NCBI GenBank assembly: GCA_022712315.1
Contig: JALAGS010000041.1
Coordinates: 34,468-98,467, forward strand
Length of the DNA: 64,000 nt
Source of the DNA: Sphingobacterium sp.
GTDB lineage: Bacteria > Bacteroidota > Bacteroidia > Sphingobacteriales > Sphingobacteriaceae
Direction of reading: 5' to 3'
The stretch's first letter is position 1; each line of letters opens with the position of its first letter. The translations under genes and the position numbers were made by a program. Of this stretch, positions 29,051 through 39,574 are shown in pieces. The notes beneath the pieces are model-generated. The model searched no databases, had not been told where the DNA came from, and saw nothing but the letters and a program-made list of their open reading frames with translations.

Positions 29051-31426
29051 TTATTCGTCCCGTAAACTGTCTACGGGGTTCGACAATGCTGCCCGAACCG
29101 CCTGGTAACTGACCGTGATAATGGCAATCAGCAGGGCCAAGATACCGCCAAAGACAAATGTTCGCACCTCGAGATCTGTTTTATAGGCAAAGTTGCTCAA
29201 CCATTGTTTCATCAAGTAAACTGCAATAGGGCAGGCAATCAAAATGGCTATAGTCACGAGTATCACAAAGTTCTTTCCCAATAGACGCACAAGACCAAAG
29301 GTGCTTGCTCCAAGAACTTTACGGATACCGATTTCCTTAATGCGCATTTGCGCTTCATAGGTCGCTAATGCAAATAGGCCCAATGCGGATATAAAAATGG
29401 CGATACCTGCGAAAATATTAAATAACAAACCTGTACGCTGCTCTGATTTATAGAGATTATCAAATTGCTGATCAATGAACGTATAATTAAATGGAGTATC
29501 TGAAGGATAGCGTTTATAGATCTTTTCTAAAGCTTTAATGGCTTCAGGAGCCTTTGTCGTACTCGTTTTAACATATAATGTGCCCGACCCCCAACGTGTC
29601 CAGAAGACTATTGGACCGATTTTATCTTTAATTGATTTGAAGTGAAAATCTTTTACCACTCCGATGATTTGTCCGGGAAAATCGTGGAAACTCATATTGG
29701 ATCCTACGTATGGAGGCTTTAACCCCATTTGTTTCGCCAAGGTCTCATTGATGATATAGCCAGACGAATCAGCGGGCATACCGCTAAAGTTTTTTCCTTC
29801 GAGAAATTGCATGTTCATCAAGGGAATAAAATCCTTGTCAATTTTGGCTTGAGCTACAATTAGCTTATTGTCTTTGGACTTCCCGGGCCAGTCTATATCG
29901 CCTGTGGCATTTCCAAAATCTGTCATGTTGTATACACTGGATAGGGATACTCCCTGTATTGCATTATTGTTTTTGAGCTCGGCACGTATCGCGTCCATAT
30001 GTTTGTAAGCCTCCTCAGGAAGACCAAGCGTTAATACATGATCCCTGTCATAGCCGAGGTTGATCTTTTGGATAAAATCCAATTGCTTTTTAATAATCAA
30101 CGTACATACAATAAGCGTTACGGAGAGTGTAAACTGGAAAACCACCAATATTTTACGCATCGTATTTGATGAAACCCCCTTCAATGATTTTCCTTTTAAT
30201 GAGTTAATTGGACTGAACGAAGAGAGTTGAATGGCCGGATATATACTGGAAAGTCCCAATGTACCTATAATTGCAGCCCCAATGTACAGCCATATCGTTG
30301 TATTATGGAAAGAAAGGCTGATTGATTTCTGCGCGATTTGATTATATCCCGTATGAAGAATCAAAATAAGGATGAAAGCTATGAGGAGCGAGCAAATAAA
30401 TACAACAGCGGTTTCCGTGATAAATTGTATAAATAGGTGGAAACGATTGGCGCCGATTATTTTTCGGATCCCAACGTCTTTTGCCCGGTCCAATGCCCTT
30501 GCGGTACTCAGATTGACATAATTTACCGCACCGATAACCAATAATAAGATTGCAATGATCCCAAAAATTTGCACCATGCGAAGTGTCGATTTATTACCGT
30601 CCGGAGCGATGAGGTGCATGGTTTTTAAAGGATCTAAAACAAAGATGGTTGAGTTTTCACCATCGCGGGCTTTGGTATAATTGTCCGAGATAAATTTTCC
30701 AATGCGGGTAGGAGAAGCCGTTGGTTTTACTTTGACGTAGGTAGCGAAACTGTAATTGCCTAGGTCTTCATCGATTGTTTTCCATTTTCCATTACCGCCC
30801 CAGTTTGTAAACCGTTGTGCATGATAACCTAATGGAATGATCACATTGAATTGCATTGAGGAATTTTGTGGAACATCTTTTAAGATGCCGGCTACGGTGA
30901 ACAGATCCGCTCCGTAACGAAAGGTCTTTCCAATGGCCTGCTGGCTGCTAAAGAGTTTTTCCGCTGTCGATGCGGTGACCAGTGCCTGTTTATAATTTTC
31001 CTGAAAACCCGCAAGGGAGCCCTCTTGCAAGGGAAAATGAAACATATTAAAAAAACTGCCATCAACATAATAGATACCCATATCCGTTACAGAGCGTTTC
31101 AGCTTATCGTTGACCAAAGTAACATTGTAATCCTGTGAAACGCGCGTTGCAGATTCTACATCGGGTGCATTTTGGGCATAGTTGCCTATAGGACCGGGAG
31201 TTATCCCCCATATTGCGCCATTGTGTTCTGGATCCAAATGGGAATTTACGGTATATATTGCCTCATAATTTGGGTGAAATTTATCAAAACTCTGCTCATC
31301 CTGTACCCAAAAGATAATTAATATAGAGGCCGTAAGACTGACCGACAGACCTAGAATATTGATAGCAGTATAGAATTTCTTTTTCTTTAATTCTCTAATG
31401 GCGGTTATAAAATAGTTCTTTATCAT
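29051..31426 (-). CDS. FtsX/MacB-type ABC permease P12
   Basis: This 791-residue permease starts at 31426 (MIKNYFITAIREL). Coupling loops are RAKDVGIRKIIGA (314-326), with Asp for Glu, and KEIGIRKVLGA (about 697-707). C-terminus NPVDSLRDE. The second periplasmic domain contains DIDWPGK, the signature shared with P8 and P15. The 136-base gap to P13 is the longest inside the adaptor-led unit and holds an imperfect hairpin (31492-31538) but no palindrome pair or -24 box. Confidence 0.95.
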   Translation of the reverse strand: MIKNYFITAIRELKKKKFYTAINILGLSVSLTASILIIFWVQDEQSFDKFHPNYEAIYTVNSHLDPEHNGAIWGITPGPIGNYAQNAPDVESATRVSQDYNVTLVNDKLKRSVTDMGIYYVDGSFFNMFHFPLQEGSLAGFQENYKQALVTASTAEKLFSSQQAIGKTFRYGADLFTVAGILKDVPQNSSMQFNVIIPLGYHAQRFTNWGGNGKWKTIDEDLGNYSFATYVKVKPTASPTRIGKFISDNYTKARDGENSTIFVLDPLKTMHLIAPDGNKSTLRMVQIFGIIAILLLVIGAVNYVNLSTARALDRAKDVGIRKIIGANRFHLFIQFITETAVVFICSLLIAFILILILHTGYNQIAQKSISLSFHNTTIWLYIGAAIIGTLGLSSIYPAIQLSSFSPINSLKGKSLKGVSSNTMRKILVVFQFTLSVTLIVCTLIIKKQLDFIQKINLGYDRDHVLTLGLPEEAYKHMDAIRAELKNNNAIQGVSLSSVYNMTDFGNATGDIDWPGKSKDNKLIVAQAKIDKDFIPLMNMQFLEGKNFSGMPADSSGYIINETLAKQMGLKPPYVGSNMSFHDFPGQIIGVVKDFHFKSIKDKIGPIVFWTRWGSGTLYVKTSTTKAPEAIKALEKIYKRYPSDTPFNYTFIDQQFDNLYKSEQRTGLLFNIFAGIAIFISALGLFALATYEAQMRIKEIGIRKVLGASTFGLVRLLGKNFVILVTIAILIACPIAVYLMKQWLSNFAYKTDLEVRTFVFGGILALLIAIITVSYQAVRAALSNPVDSLRDE

Positions 31427-31491
31427 AAGGACAGGTATTTATTGTATTAATCAATTGAATTTTTGTTTTTTCAGTACAGGTCTTTTAAAAA

Positions 31492-31538
31492 CAAGGATCG
31501 TGATGGGATCATTTACTGATGCCCATCATTTTCCTTGA
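31492..31538. repeat. Imperfect hairpin between P13 and P12
   Basis: GATGGG (31502-31507) pairs with CCCATC (31522-31527), and flanking CAAGG/CCTTG bases lengthen the stem with mismatches. It lies in the P13-P12 intergenic stretch. It could be a processing or partial termination site within the long message; the stem is moderate and the idea is weakly supported. Confidence 0.4.
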
Positions 31539-31562
31539 TCACTATTGAGCTTCTTGAATGTT

Positions 31563-33968
31563 CTATTCATCTCTCAGACTATTAACCGGATTTGCACGTG
31601 CCGCTTTTATGGATTGATAGCTCATGGTAAAGAATGCGATAAAAAGAGTCGCGACTGCCGGAATCATAAACATCCACCAGGATAGATCAATTTTATACGC
31701 AAAATCATCCAGCCATTTGTGCATTGCCCACCAGGCAATAGGGGAGGCAATTAATATGGAAACGAGAATAAGTTTGATGTAATCTTTTGATAATAGACCG
31801 ATAATACCCAAAACAGTACTTCCTAAGACTTTTCGAATACCGATTTCTTTTGTACGTTGTGCTGTTGTTATGGTGACAAGCCCAATTAATCCCAAACAAC
31901 TGATCAGAATCGTTGTCGAGGTAAAGAGATTGATGATCTTTGAGAACTTGAGGTCACTGCTGTATAACTCTTTAATTTGTTGATCATAGAAATCGTATTT
32001 AAATGGAGCTTTAGGATAATATTTTTTCCACTCTTTTTCAATGTGCTTTAGTGTTTCTGGCCAGGCCGCTGAATTGTTGTTCAGCTTGACGCTTAATCTG
32101 TTTAATTCCCATTTCTTCACGGAGCTTAGCATAACCACTGGTTGAATGGCGGCATGATGGTTTTTTGTATGGAAATTGTCAGTTACGCCCACAATTTGCC
32201 GCTGTTTGTCCGTAAACGTAACAAAGCTTCCAAGGGCAACAGCTGCAGATTTGAAACCTAATTTTTGCACAGCAGCTAAATTTAAAGCAATGCCTGTACT
32301 TGTATCGGCTAGCTGCAGCGGACGACCGGCAAGCATTTTGAAATTATAGAGCTTAAAGTTATCTTGATCGACAAATTTCATTTGCACATCTGCCTGCACT
32401 TGTCCGGTATCACTTTTTACAAACAGGGCATTTCCCCAATGGTCGTTGCTCATCGGAAGATGACCTAAGGATACCTGTTCTATACCCGTTATATTTCTAA
32501 GTGCTTGTTTAAAAACGAAAGGATCAACCTTACTGTCCTGATAACTTTTACTTGGAAAGTTTATGGTGATAATCGCATCCTTGTCAAAACCGGGATTACT
32601 TTGCAAGGAGTGCTTCAGCTGTAAACCAATAATGCAAGTTGAAATAACAAATAATTGCGCAATCAAAAATTGAAAGATGATGAGCATTTTTCGAAAAGAT
32701 AGATTGCCAAATTTGATACCTTGAGTATTTGAAATTTTAATGACTTCAACAATCTTAATTTTATTGGTTAATAGGATCGGGTAACCTGAAGAGATTAACG
32801 TAATAAGAATTGTAAGTGCTGCCAAAAAGAAAAATACACCCCATGGGTCTGGATATAAATTGAGCTGATTGGGAATATAGGAAGCTAAAATTTTTTGAAT
32901 AAGAACAAGTAGGGGCCAAGATAAAAGAACCGAAAAGGCGGTAATGCAAAACGTTTCCAGCAAAAAGGACTTAGTGATCCTTTTTTGGCTTTCACCCAAT
33001 GTTTTTCGGATGCCAATTTCTTTGGCCCGTTGTGGAATTTGGGCTGTAGCCAGATTGATGTAATTGACACAGGCTAGCAGGAGTAGAAACAGACCAATAC
33101 CGATAAGTCCAAACATGATTTTCTTGTCTACGTTGTTTTGAGCGAAAGAAGTAAAATGTAAATCTTTTAGCGGTACTGTATTGAGATGCATCTTAAATCC
33201 GAACTTGTCAAATTCAGTATGCGTCATTTCATAAGCTTTTTTGTCGATTTCCTTGATCAGATTGGCTAGTGAAGCGGAAGATTTTACCTTTATAAAAAGC
33301 TGCCAATTTGAATTTGAATTGTTCCAGTTGCTGCTATTCCATTCCTTTTCAGGGATCTTGATAAATTCCTTCGCCAAAAAACTGCTTGGATGGGCCAGAT
33401 CTTTCACCACTCCGCTGACATTATACAGTGTACTATCATAAGACAATGTTTGCCCAATGATCTGGTTTATTGGTGTGCCCGGAAAATAGAGTTTTGCGCG
33501 AGATTCGGTTAATATAACTTCGTGATTGCTGGTCAGTATATTTTTTTGATCACCAGCCAGCCAGACATAAGGGGTCATTTTGAAGTAATCTTCCGTGGTA
33601 CCGATAATTTCCGGCTGATCTTCAAATTCGATTTTCTGTTTTTGATTCGTATTGCTAATACGCTCGAAGTATTGTTTGAATACAGGTACTGTAAGTTCGA
33701 CGTTTGCGAAGTTTTCTTTGATATATGCCGGTAAAGGCGCAGGAATACCGTCAAAGTGATCCAGCTTATCCTTTTCTTCGTAAGAACTGTGTACCTTATA
33801 AATCAATTCCCTATCGGGATGATGCTGATCAAAACTAAATTCATAATTGACGATACGGAAAATAAGCCAACAGGCACTTATTCCAATGGCAAGCCCGATT
33901 ACATTTAAAAATGTAAAAAGGCGATTGCGCCAGAGTTGTCTAAAAATTAACTTAATACTGCTCATCAT
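31563..33968 (-). CDS. FtsX/MacB-type ABC permease P13
   Basis: This 801-residue protein begins MMSSIKLIFRQLW at 33968; the second Met could equally be the start. The first coupling loop is RAKEIGIRKTLGE (314-326), following ATAQIPQ, and the second is KEIGIRKVLGS (about 707-717), the only complete member ending LGS there. C-terminus NPVNSLRDE. It pairs with P10 in the N-terminus, the IVNYEFSF stretch and the KTLG(S/E)SQ loop although P11 and P12 separate them. The ATPase gene ends 44 bases upstream. Confidence 0.95.
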   Translation of the reverse strand: MMSSIKLIFRQLWRNRLFTFLNVIGLAIGISACWLIFRIVNYEFSFDQHHPDRELIYKVHSSYEEKDKLDHFDGIPAPLPAYIKENFANVELTVPVFKQYFERISNTNQKQKIEFEDQPEIIGTTEDYFKMTPYVWLAGDQKNILTSNHEVILTESRAKLYFPGTPINQIIGQTLSYDSTLYNVSGVVKDLAHPSSFLAKEFIKIPEKEWNSSNWNNSNSNWQLFIKVKSSASLANLIKEIDKKAYEMTHTEFDKFGFKMHLNTVPLKDLHFTSFAQNNVDKKIMFGLIGIGLFLLLLACVNYINLATAQIPQRAKEIGIRKTLGESQKRITKSFLLETFCITAFSVLLSWPLLVLIQKILASYIPNQLNLYPDPWGVFFFLAALTILITLISSGYPILLTNKIKIVEVIKISNTQGIKFGNLSFRKMLIIFQFLIAQLFVISTCIIGLQLKHSLQSNPGFDKDAIITINFPSKSYQDSKVDPFVFKQALRNITGIEQVSLGHLPMSNDHWGNALFVKSDTGQVQADVQMKFVDQDNFKLYNFKMLAGRPLQLADTSTGIALNLAAVQKLGFKSAAVALGSFVTFTDKQRQIVGVTDNFHTKNHHAAIQPVVMLSSVKKWELNRLSVKLNNNSAAWPETLKHIEKEWKKYYPKAPFKYDFYDQQIKELYSSDLKFSKIINLFTSTTILISCLGLIGLVTITTAQRTKEIGIRKVLGSTVLGIIGLLSKDYIKLILVSILIASPIAWWAMHKWLDDFAYKIDLSWWMFMIPAVATLFIAFFTMSYQSIKAARANPVNSLRDE

Positions 33969-34012
33969 TATTAGGGTTATCGGGTTAATAGCTAAGTCAC
34001 TGGGTTATTTTT

Positions 34013-34705
34013 TTATATTGCAGTTGTTTCCATAATAACTTGTCCATCTAACATGCGGATTACACGGTCAGAAAATTTGGCATCATGTTCACTGTGTGTT
34101 ACCATGACAATGGTTGTACCAGCTTCGTTCAACTCGGTAAGCAGCTGCATAACTTCGTTACCATTATTGGAATCGAGGTTACCTGTAGGCTCATCGGCGA
34201 GAATCAATTTTGGATTGTTCACTACGGCACGAGCAACAGCTACACGTTGCTGTTGACCTCCCGAGAGCTGCTGTGGGAAGTGGTTGCGACGGTGCATGAT
34301 CTGAACTTTCTCAAGGACTTCTTCTACACGTTTTTTACGCTCAGCGGCTGGAACGTTGGTATAAACAAGTGGAAGTTCAACGTTTTCAAATACAGTCAGC
34401 TCATCGATCAGATTGAAACTCTGGAATACAAAACCAATATTATGTTTGCGAAGATCTGAACGCCCGCGTTCCTTAAATTTGGCAACCTCAATGTCATTAA
34501 ATAGATAGCTTCCTTCATCCAAATCATCCAGTAATCCGATGATATTGAGTAACGTCGATTTTCCACAGCCTGAAGGTCCCATTACAGCAACAAATTCTCC
34601 TTCTTTAACATGAATGTTTAGGTTGTTTAATGCGACGGTTTCCACTTCTTCAGTGCGGTAATACTTTTGAAGGTTTGTGATCTTGATCATATTTTTTGTG
34701 CTCAT
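34013..34705 (-). CDS. ABC transporter ATPase (MacB/LolD-type), the only one in the array
   Basis: This 230-residue ATP-binding subunit should drive the surrounding permeases. It has Walker A GPSGCGKS (43-50), the Q-loop glutamine (Q95), signature LSGGQQQRV (147-155), Walker B LILADEPTG (167-175) and the switch histidine H204. Length and sequence fit the stand-alone family of LolD, MacB and YknY nucleotide-binding domains. It lies between P14 (75 bases upstream) and P13 (44 bases downstream). No other ATPase is encoded in the window, so it may serve all sixteen permeases; the alternative is that motors encoded elsewhere serve some. An internal Met at residue 6 is a possible start. Confidence 0.97.
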   Translation of the reverse strand: MSTKNMIKITNLQKYYRTEEVETVALNNLNIHVKEGEFVAVMGPSGCGKSTLLNIIGLLDDLDEGSYLFNDIEVAKFKERGRSDLRKHNIGFVFQSFNLIDELTVFENVELPLVYTNVPAAERKKRVEEVLEKVQIMHRRNHFPQQLSGGQQQRVAVARAVVNNPKLILADEPTGNLDSNNGNEVMQLLTELNEAGTTIVMVTHSEHDAKFSDRVIRMLDGQVIMETTAI

Positions 34706-34780
34706 GGTTTTTATGTTTTTGTATCCTTAGCGAAATTGCTTTGGACGGTTACTGTTTTTATTATTAAACTCGTTTAAATT

Positions 34781-37147
34781 TTATTGATCTCTTAATGTTT
34801 TGGTCGGGTTGGCTATTGCTGCTTTAAATGCTTGTGAACTAATAGTCAATAAGGCAATGATAATTGCTGCAACGGCGCTGATTACAAAAATACTCCAGGA
34901 AATCTCCACATGATGTACATAGTTGGTCAACCATTTGCTCATAATGATCCAGGCAATTGGAAAGGCAATAATACATGATATTGCCACAAGAATAACAAAT
35001 TCCCGATTGAGCATCTGGATAAGTCCTGATACAGATGCCCCCAGTACCTTGCGGATACTGATTTCTTTGGCACGCTGCTCTGTTGCAAATGCGGCCAGGC
35101 CAAATAGTCCCAGGCAGGATATAATGATGGACATAATAGCAAATACACTAGAAAGTCGCTGTACGAAAAGCTCGGCTTGAAATTTAGCATTGAAGCTATC
35201 ATCTAAAAATTTATAGTCGAATGGGAAGCCCGGATTATTTTTGACGATGATCTTCTCGATTTGTTGAATGGCATCTGGTAGATCTACTCCAGCCTTTGTT
35301 TTGATAGTCATGATGCCGTTATCTCTATTCATTGGTAGAAACAGCATCGGTTCGGGATCCGCATATACATTGTTATAAACGAAGTTCTTGACGACACCAG
35401 CGATGGTGAATTTTTCCTCGCCGTAACTGATGATATTACCTGCAACAAGGCCATCTTTTTTGATCAGTTTTGCAAATGCTTCGTTGATCACGACCGAAGT
35501 GCTATCGCCCACAAAATTTTGATGGAAGTTTCTACCGTCAAATAGCTTGAGATCTAAAGCTGGGATAAGGCCCTCATCAGAACGTAACATACCAATCAGA
35601 ATACTGGCATTTGGATCTTTTCCTTCCCAGCTGAAGCCGGAACTGTTGGAATAAATATTAAGGATACTCATATCACTGACACCTACCTCTTGGACGGCTC
35701 CTGTTGCCAAAAGTTGACTCTTAATCAAGGGGAGGTGTTTGGCCATATCACCTTGGAGTGCTGTCGTCAATACTTGACTCTTATCGAATCCGAGATCCCT
35801 GTTTTTGTTGTGCTGGATCTGTTGATAAATAATAATGGTACTGATAATTAATACGACTGAAGCAGAATATTGAACAACAACCAGTCCTTTTCGTACAATA
35901 CTTCCGCTACCTGTCTTTTGCTTCGCACCTTTAATGCTCGAAAGCGGCTTAAATGCAGATAGAAAAAATGCAGGATAGCTCCCGGCAAACAAACCACACA
36001 GGACTGTAACAGTAAGTAAAAATCCGATGTGTAAAGGTTCGAAAATATTGACCTGTAGTTCTTGGCCGATCATTGTATTGAAAGGGCGTATAAAGATGTA
36101 AATCAATAAAATGGCCACTAACGAAGAAATTGTTGCTAATACGATCGATTCTCCCAAGAATTGTGCTATCAAGGATTGACGGCTAGCACCAATAACTTTG
36201 CGCATGCCCACTTCTTTTGCTCTTTTTTCTGATCGGGCAGTTGCAAGATTCATAAAATTAATGCAGGCAATTAGTAGAACGATCCAAGCTATAAAAGTAA
36301 ATAGGCGAATATTTTTAATACCACCTTCTTTTTCATTTCCGCTGTTGTCAAACTGATTGTAAGTAATCCAGCGATCCATTGGATAAAGATAGTTTTGCGA
36401 AAAAGTAACTTCGCCATTGGTTTTCTTTTTGACGAAATCCATCATCTGTTTGTTGATCTGGTCTACATTGGCGTTTTCATCAACCTGTACGAGTGTTTGT
36501 AAGCCATTATTCCCCCAGGTTTCCAACCAGTCTTGTCCAGCTTCGTATTTCTTAAATGGGATGAGCCATTGAAAACTAAAACTGCTGTTTTTAGGTAAAT
36601 CCTTGATGACAGCTGCTACGATAAATGGTTCCTTATTATTTGTTTTGACAGTTTTTCCCAATGCGGGACGATCCCCAAACAATTTTTTTGCACCTGTCTC
36701 AGATAGGATAATATTATTCACTTGATCGAATGCACTTTTCCGATCACCTTCTAAAAATTCTAAAGACAGTACATCGGCAATGGTACCATCAGCATATAGT
36801 CCTGTTTGGAACAAATTATTATCGCCGACTGAAAAAAGCATCGGGGTATCCCAAGTCATCCGGACTGCATGTTTAATACCTGGAATCTCTTTCTCTACGC
36901 TTTGTGCAAATGGTCCTGGGGTAGATTGAAAAACATAGGTGGCACCGTCGTATGTCTGTTTTGATTTGACAATATAGATATCCTTTTTGTTGGCGAAATT
37001 ATCGTTGTAGCCCAATTCGTTTTCCACCCATAGAAAAATCAACGATGCCGCAGCGATCCCGACCGCCAGTCCAAAAATATTGAGAAAGCTGTAGCCTTTG
37101 GTTTTCCAGAGGTTACGTAGTGCGGTTTTAATAAAGTTCTTAATCAT
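34781..37147 (-). CDS. FtsX/MacB-type ABC permease P14
   Basis: This 788-residue permease starts at 37147 (MIKNFIKTALRNLW). Coupling loops are RAKEVGMRKVIGA (309-321) and KEISIRKVLGA (about 694-704), with Met and Ser as local departures. The C-terminus NPTKTLRDQ shares NPTK with P15 next door and the final Gln with P1. The second periplasmic domain contains SGFSWEG, the GxFxWxG type. Being directly ahead of the ATPase gene, it is the likeliest original partner of that motor. Confidence 0.95.
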   Translation of the reverse strand: MIKNFIKTALRNLWKTKGYSFLNIFGLAVGIAAASLIFLWVENELGYNDNFANKKDIYIVKSKQTYDGATYVFQSTPGPFAQSVEKEIPGIKHAVRMTWDTPMLFSVGDNNLFQTGLYADGTIADVLSLEFLEGDRKSAFDQVNNIILSETGAKKLFGDRPALGKTVKTNNKEPFIVAAVIKDLPKNSSFSFQWLIPFKKYEAGQDWLETWGNNGLQTLVQVDENANVDQINKQMMDFVKKKTNGEVTFSQNYLYPMDRWITYNQFDNSGNEKEGGIKNIRLFTFIAWIVLLIACINFMNLATARSEKRAKEVGMRKVIGASRQSLIAQFLGESIVLATISSLVAILLIYIFIRPFNTMIGQELQVNIFEPLHIGFLLTVTVLCGLFAGSYPAFFLSAFKPLSSIKGAKQKTGSGSIVRKGLVVVQYSASVVLIISTIIIYQQIQHNKNRDLGFDKSQVLTTALQGDMAKHLPLIKSQLLATGAVQEVGVSDMSILNIYSNSSGFSWEGKDPNASILIGMLRSDEGLIPALDLKLFDGRNFHQNFVGDSTSVVINEAFAKLIKKDGLVAGNIISYGEEKFTIAGVVKNFVYNNVYADPEPMLFLPMNRDNGIMTIKTKAGVDLPDAIQQIEKIIVKNNPGFPFDYKFLDDSFNAKFQAELFVQRLSSVFAIMSIIISCLGLFGLAAFATEQRAKEISIRKVLGASVSGLIQMLNREFVILVAISCIIAFPIAWIIMSKWLTNYVHHVEISWSIFVISAVAAIIIALLTISSQAFKAAIANPTKTLRDQ

Positions 37148-37178
37148 CGTGTAGTTTGTATTATTTATTTTATTTCTT

Positions 37179-39554
37179 CTATTCGTCTCTCAAAATTTTT
37201 GTAGGGTTGACCATTGCCGCTTTGAAAGAAACCGATCCGGCCGTAAGAACAACCAATAAAATAGTTATTAGGGCTGCTAGTATAAAAACCCAGGGACTTA
37301 TTGACGTACGGTAGACATAATTATCCAGCCATTTGGAAATAATCAGCCAGGAAATAGGAAAAGCAATCAAGAATGATACGATTACAGGGATCATATAGTC
37401 CCTGCCGATCATCATAACAATATCCTGTGTCGATGCACCTAGTGTTTTTCGGATTCCAATTTCTTTTAGTTTAGCCTCTGTACTGAACAAGACGAGTCCG
37501 GATAGGCCAATACAGGAAAGTAATATGGTTATAGCGGCAAATAACTGAACAAGCGTTCCATGGATAATATCCTTTTTATACATTTTATCAAAAGATTCGT
37601 CCATAAAGGCATAATTGAATGTTGATTCAGGATTGTACTTTTTCCATAGCTTTTGGACGGCAGCAATCGCCTGCTCTTCATGTCCAGGACTTGTTTTAAC
37701 ATACATCCCCCCAAGTGCATAGCCCATGCCGGAAAAAAAGATGCAAGGTTTTATCGCTGTTTTTAGGTCATTGAAATTAAAATCCTTCATGATCCCCATA
37801 ATGGTCAGTCTTTTTCCCTGAAAAGTAATGGTTTTACCAATCGGATTTTTTAATCCCATTTGCTTAATTGCCGTTTCATTTAGTAGCGCGTGGCTGCTAT
37901 CGGAAGGATTGTTTTTAAAACCATCTCCTTCAGCTAATTTGATGTCTAAAACAGAAGTAAAATTTGGATCGATAGCAACGCGCCTAATGAAAAAATTGGA
38001 CTGCAGTTGGTCTTTCCCATCCCAATCGATGTCGGCAGTTTCAGACCCGATATTACTGATGTCATTGCTGGCCGCGGTAACTCCTACAATGCCCTGTTGA
38101 TTTTGCAGTTCGTCTCGGATCGCTTCATAATGCGTTAAGAAGTTTTTCTGTTCAAATAAAAAGACATTTTCTTTGTTGTATCCCAAATCCTTGTGACGCA
38201 TATAGCGCAGTTGCTTCTCAAAAATAAAAGTGGTGATAATCAGTATAACTGTGCAGCAGAATTGGAGGACGACAAGCCCTTTTCGTAGGTTATTTTTGTT
38301 GCCAAATAATGTGCTGTTATTTTTTAACTGGCTCAAAACCTTGTTGCTTGAGAAAAGTACAGCCGGATAGATCCCTGCGATTATTACGGTCACTACAAAG
38401 GTGAGTAAAAAGATAAGCCATAACTCGGATGAAAAAACATTGAATTGAATGTTTTTTTCAGCAAGTGTATTAAAAAATGGGATCGCGAGATAAGCGAGTA
38501 GGGTAGCAATGCATAATGAAATCAGAAACAGCACCGCAGACTCAGTCAGATATTGAAGAAAAAGATGACTTCTCTTAGCGCCAATAATTTTACGAATACT
38601 GATTTCCTTTATTCTTTTTGTGACTCGGGCCGTAACCAAATTGACATAATTAATACAGGCAACAAGTAAGATAACAAATGCGATGACCGCAAATATATAA
38701 ACGGACTGCATACCGCTATCATCACCTTTAGGAGTATATAGATTTGTTTGTGTTATTTTCTGAAGGAAGAATGCAAATTTAGTATATAGTGGATTTCCTT
38801 GAAAATTGCCTTTTTGGATAGCAGTGAGTTGCTGTGCTACCTGACCGGGGTTAGAACCTGGTTTTAGCAAGAAGTAGATGTAATATTGAAAATTACCCCA
38901 TTTTTCATCCAGTGGTTCTTTGGATAGACTCGCCAATAATTCAAATGGCAATAGATAATCAGCCTGAATGGAACTATTGCTAGGAAAGTCCCTGATGACA
39001 GCAGTAATTAAAAAAGGTTGCTTACCAGTTTTCAGAATAGGGTCAACTTCTAAGTAGAGCGTTTGTCCTAGTGGATTTTCATTTTTAAAATACTTATTGG
39101 CAATCTTCTCTGTAATGACGATTGATTGTTTTCCCTGGAATAATTTGTTGGGGGTCAATTCTCTTATAGAAGCATCAAATACTTTGTTAAAAGTACTGTC
39201 CACATAAACCCCATGTTCGCTGGCCATAAGTTCGCTCTTATTGAACTGTATGTCCTGTGCGGCACTAATGCGGCAAGCCTCTTGTATCGCGGGAATTTTT
39301 AATTTTCCATATAATGCAATTGGCGGTGGTGCAGCATGAACGAATTGGTCATTTTCCTTATCGAAGTTTGTAGACAGTTCATAGATTTGATTCGCATTAT
39401 TGAAGATTCTATTAAAAGACAATTCGTCCGTGATCCAAAGAGCAATGACAATAACTACTGTTAGACTAATACTTAGTCCAGTAATATTCAGGAGTGTAAA
39501 CTTCTTGTTCGTCAGTAAGGAACGAATTGCAGTTTTGATCGCGTTCTTTATCAT
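37179..39554 (-). CDS. FtsX/MacB-type ABC permease P15
   Basis: This 791-residue protein begins MIKNAIKTAIRSL at 39554 and is the first permease after the adaptor. Membrane segments are at about 20-41, 284-305, 332-353, 378-400, 425-446, 670-692, 708-730 and 747-770. Coupling loops are RIKEISIRKIIGA (314-326) and KEIGIRKTLGA (about 697-707). C-terminus NPTKILRDE. The second periplasmic domain has DIDWDGK, as in P8 and P12. It is separated from the adaptor gene by 82 bases with a long hairpin and from P14 by 31 bases. Confidence 0.95.
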   Translation of the reverse strand: MIKNAIKTAIRSLLTNKKFTLLNITGLSISLTVVIVIALWITDELSFNRIFNNANQIYELSTNFDKENDQFVHAAPPPIALYGKLKIPAIQEACRISAAQDIQFNKSELMASEHGVYVDSTFNKVFDASIRELTPNKLFQGKQSIVITEKIANKYFKNENPLGQTLYLEVDPILKTGKQPFLITAVIRDFPSNSSIQADYLLPFELLASLSKEPLDEKWGNFQYYIYFLLKPGSNPGQVAQQLTAIQKGNFQGNPLYTKFAFFLQKITQTNLYTPKGDDSGMQSVYIFAVIAFVILLVACINYVNLVTARVTKRIKEISIRKIIGAKRSHLFLQYLTESAVLFLISLCIATLLAYLAIPFFNTLAEKNIQFNVFSSELWLIFLLTFVVTVIIAGIYPAVLFSSNKVLSQLKNNSTLFGNKNNLRKGLVVLQFCCTVILIITTFIFEKQLRYMRHKDLGYNKENVFLFEQKNFLTHYEAIRDELQNQQGIVGVTAASNDISNIGSETADIDWDGKDQLQSNFFIRRVAIDPNFTSVLDIKLAEGDGFKNNPSDSSHALLNETAIKQMGLKNPIGKTITFQGKRLTIMGIMKDFNFNDLKTAIKPCIFFSGMGYALGGMYVKTSPGHEEQAIAAVQKLWKKYNPESTFNYAFMDESFDKMYKKDIIHGTLVQLFAAITILLSCIGLSGLVLFSTEAKLKEIGIRKTLGASTQDIVMMIGRDYMIPVIVSFLIAFPISWLIISKWLDNYVYRTSISPWVFILAALITILLVVLTAGSVSFKAAMVNPTKILRDE

Positions 39555-39574
39555 TGTTCTTTGAATATGATCAC

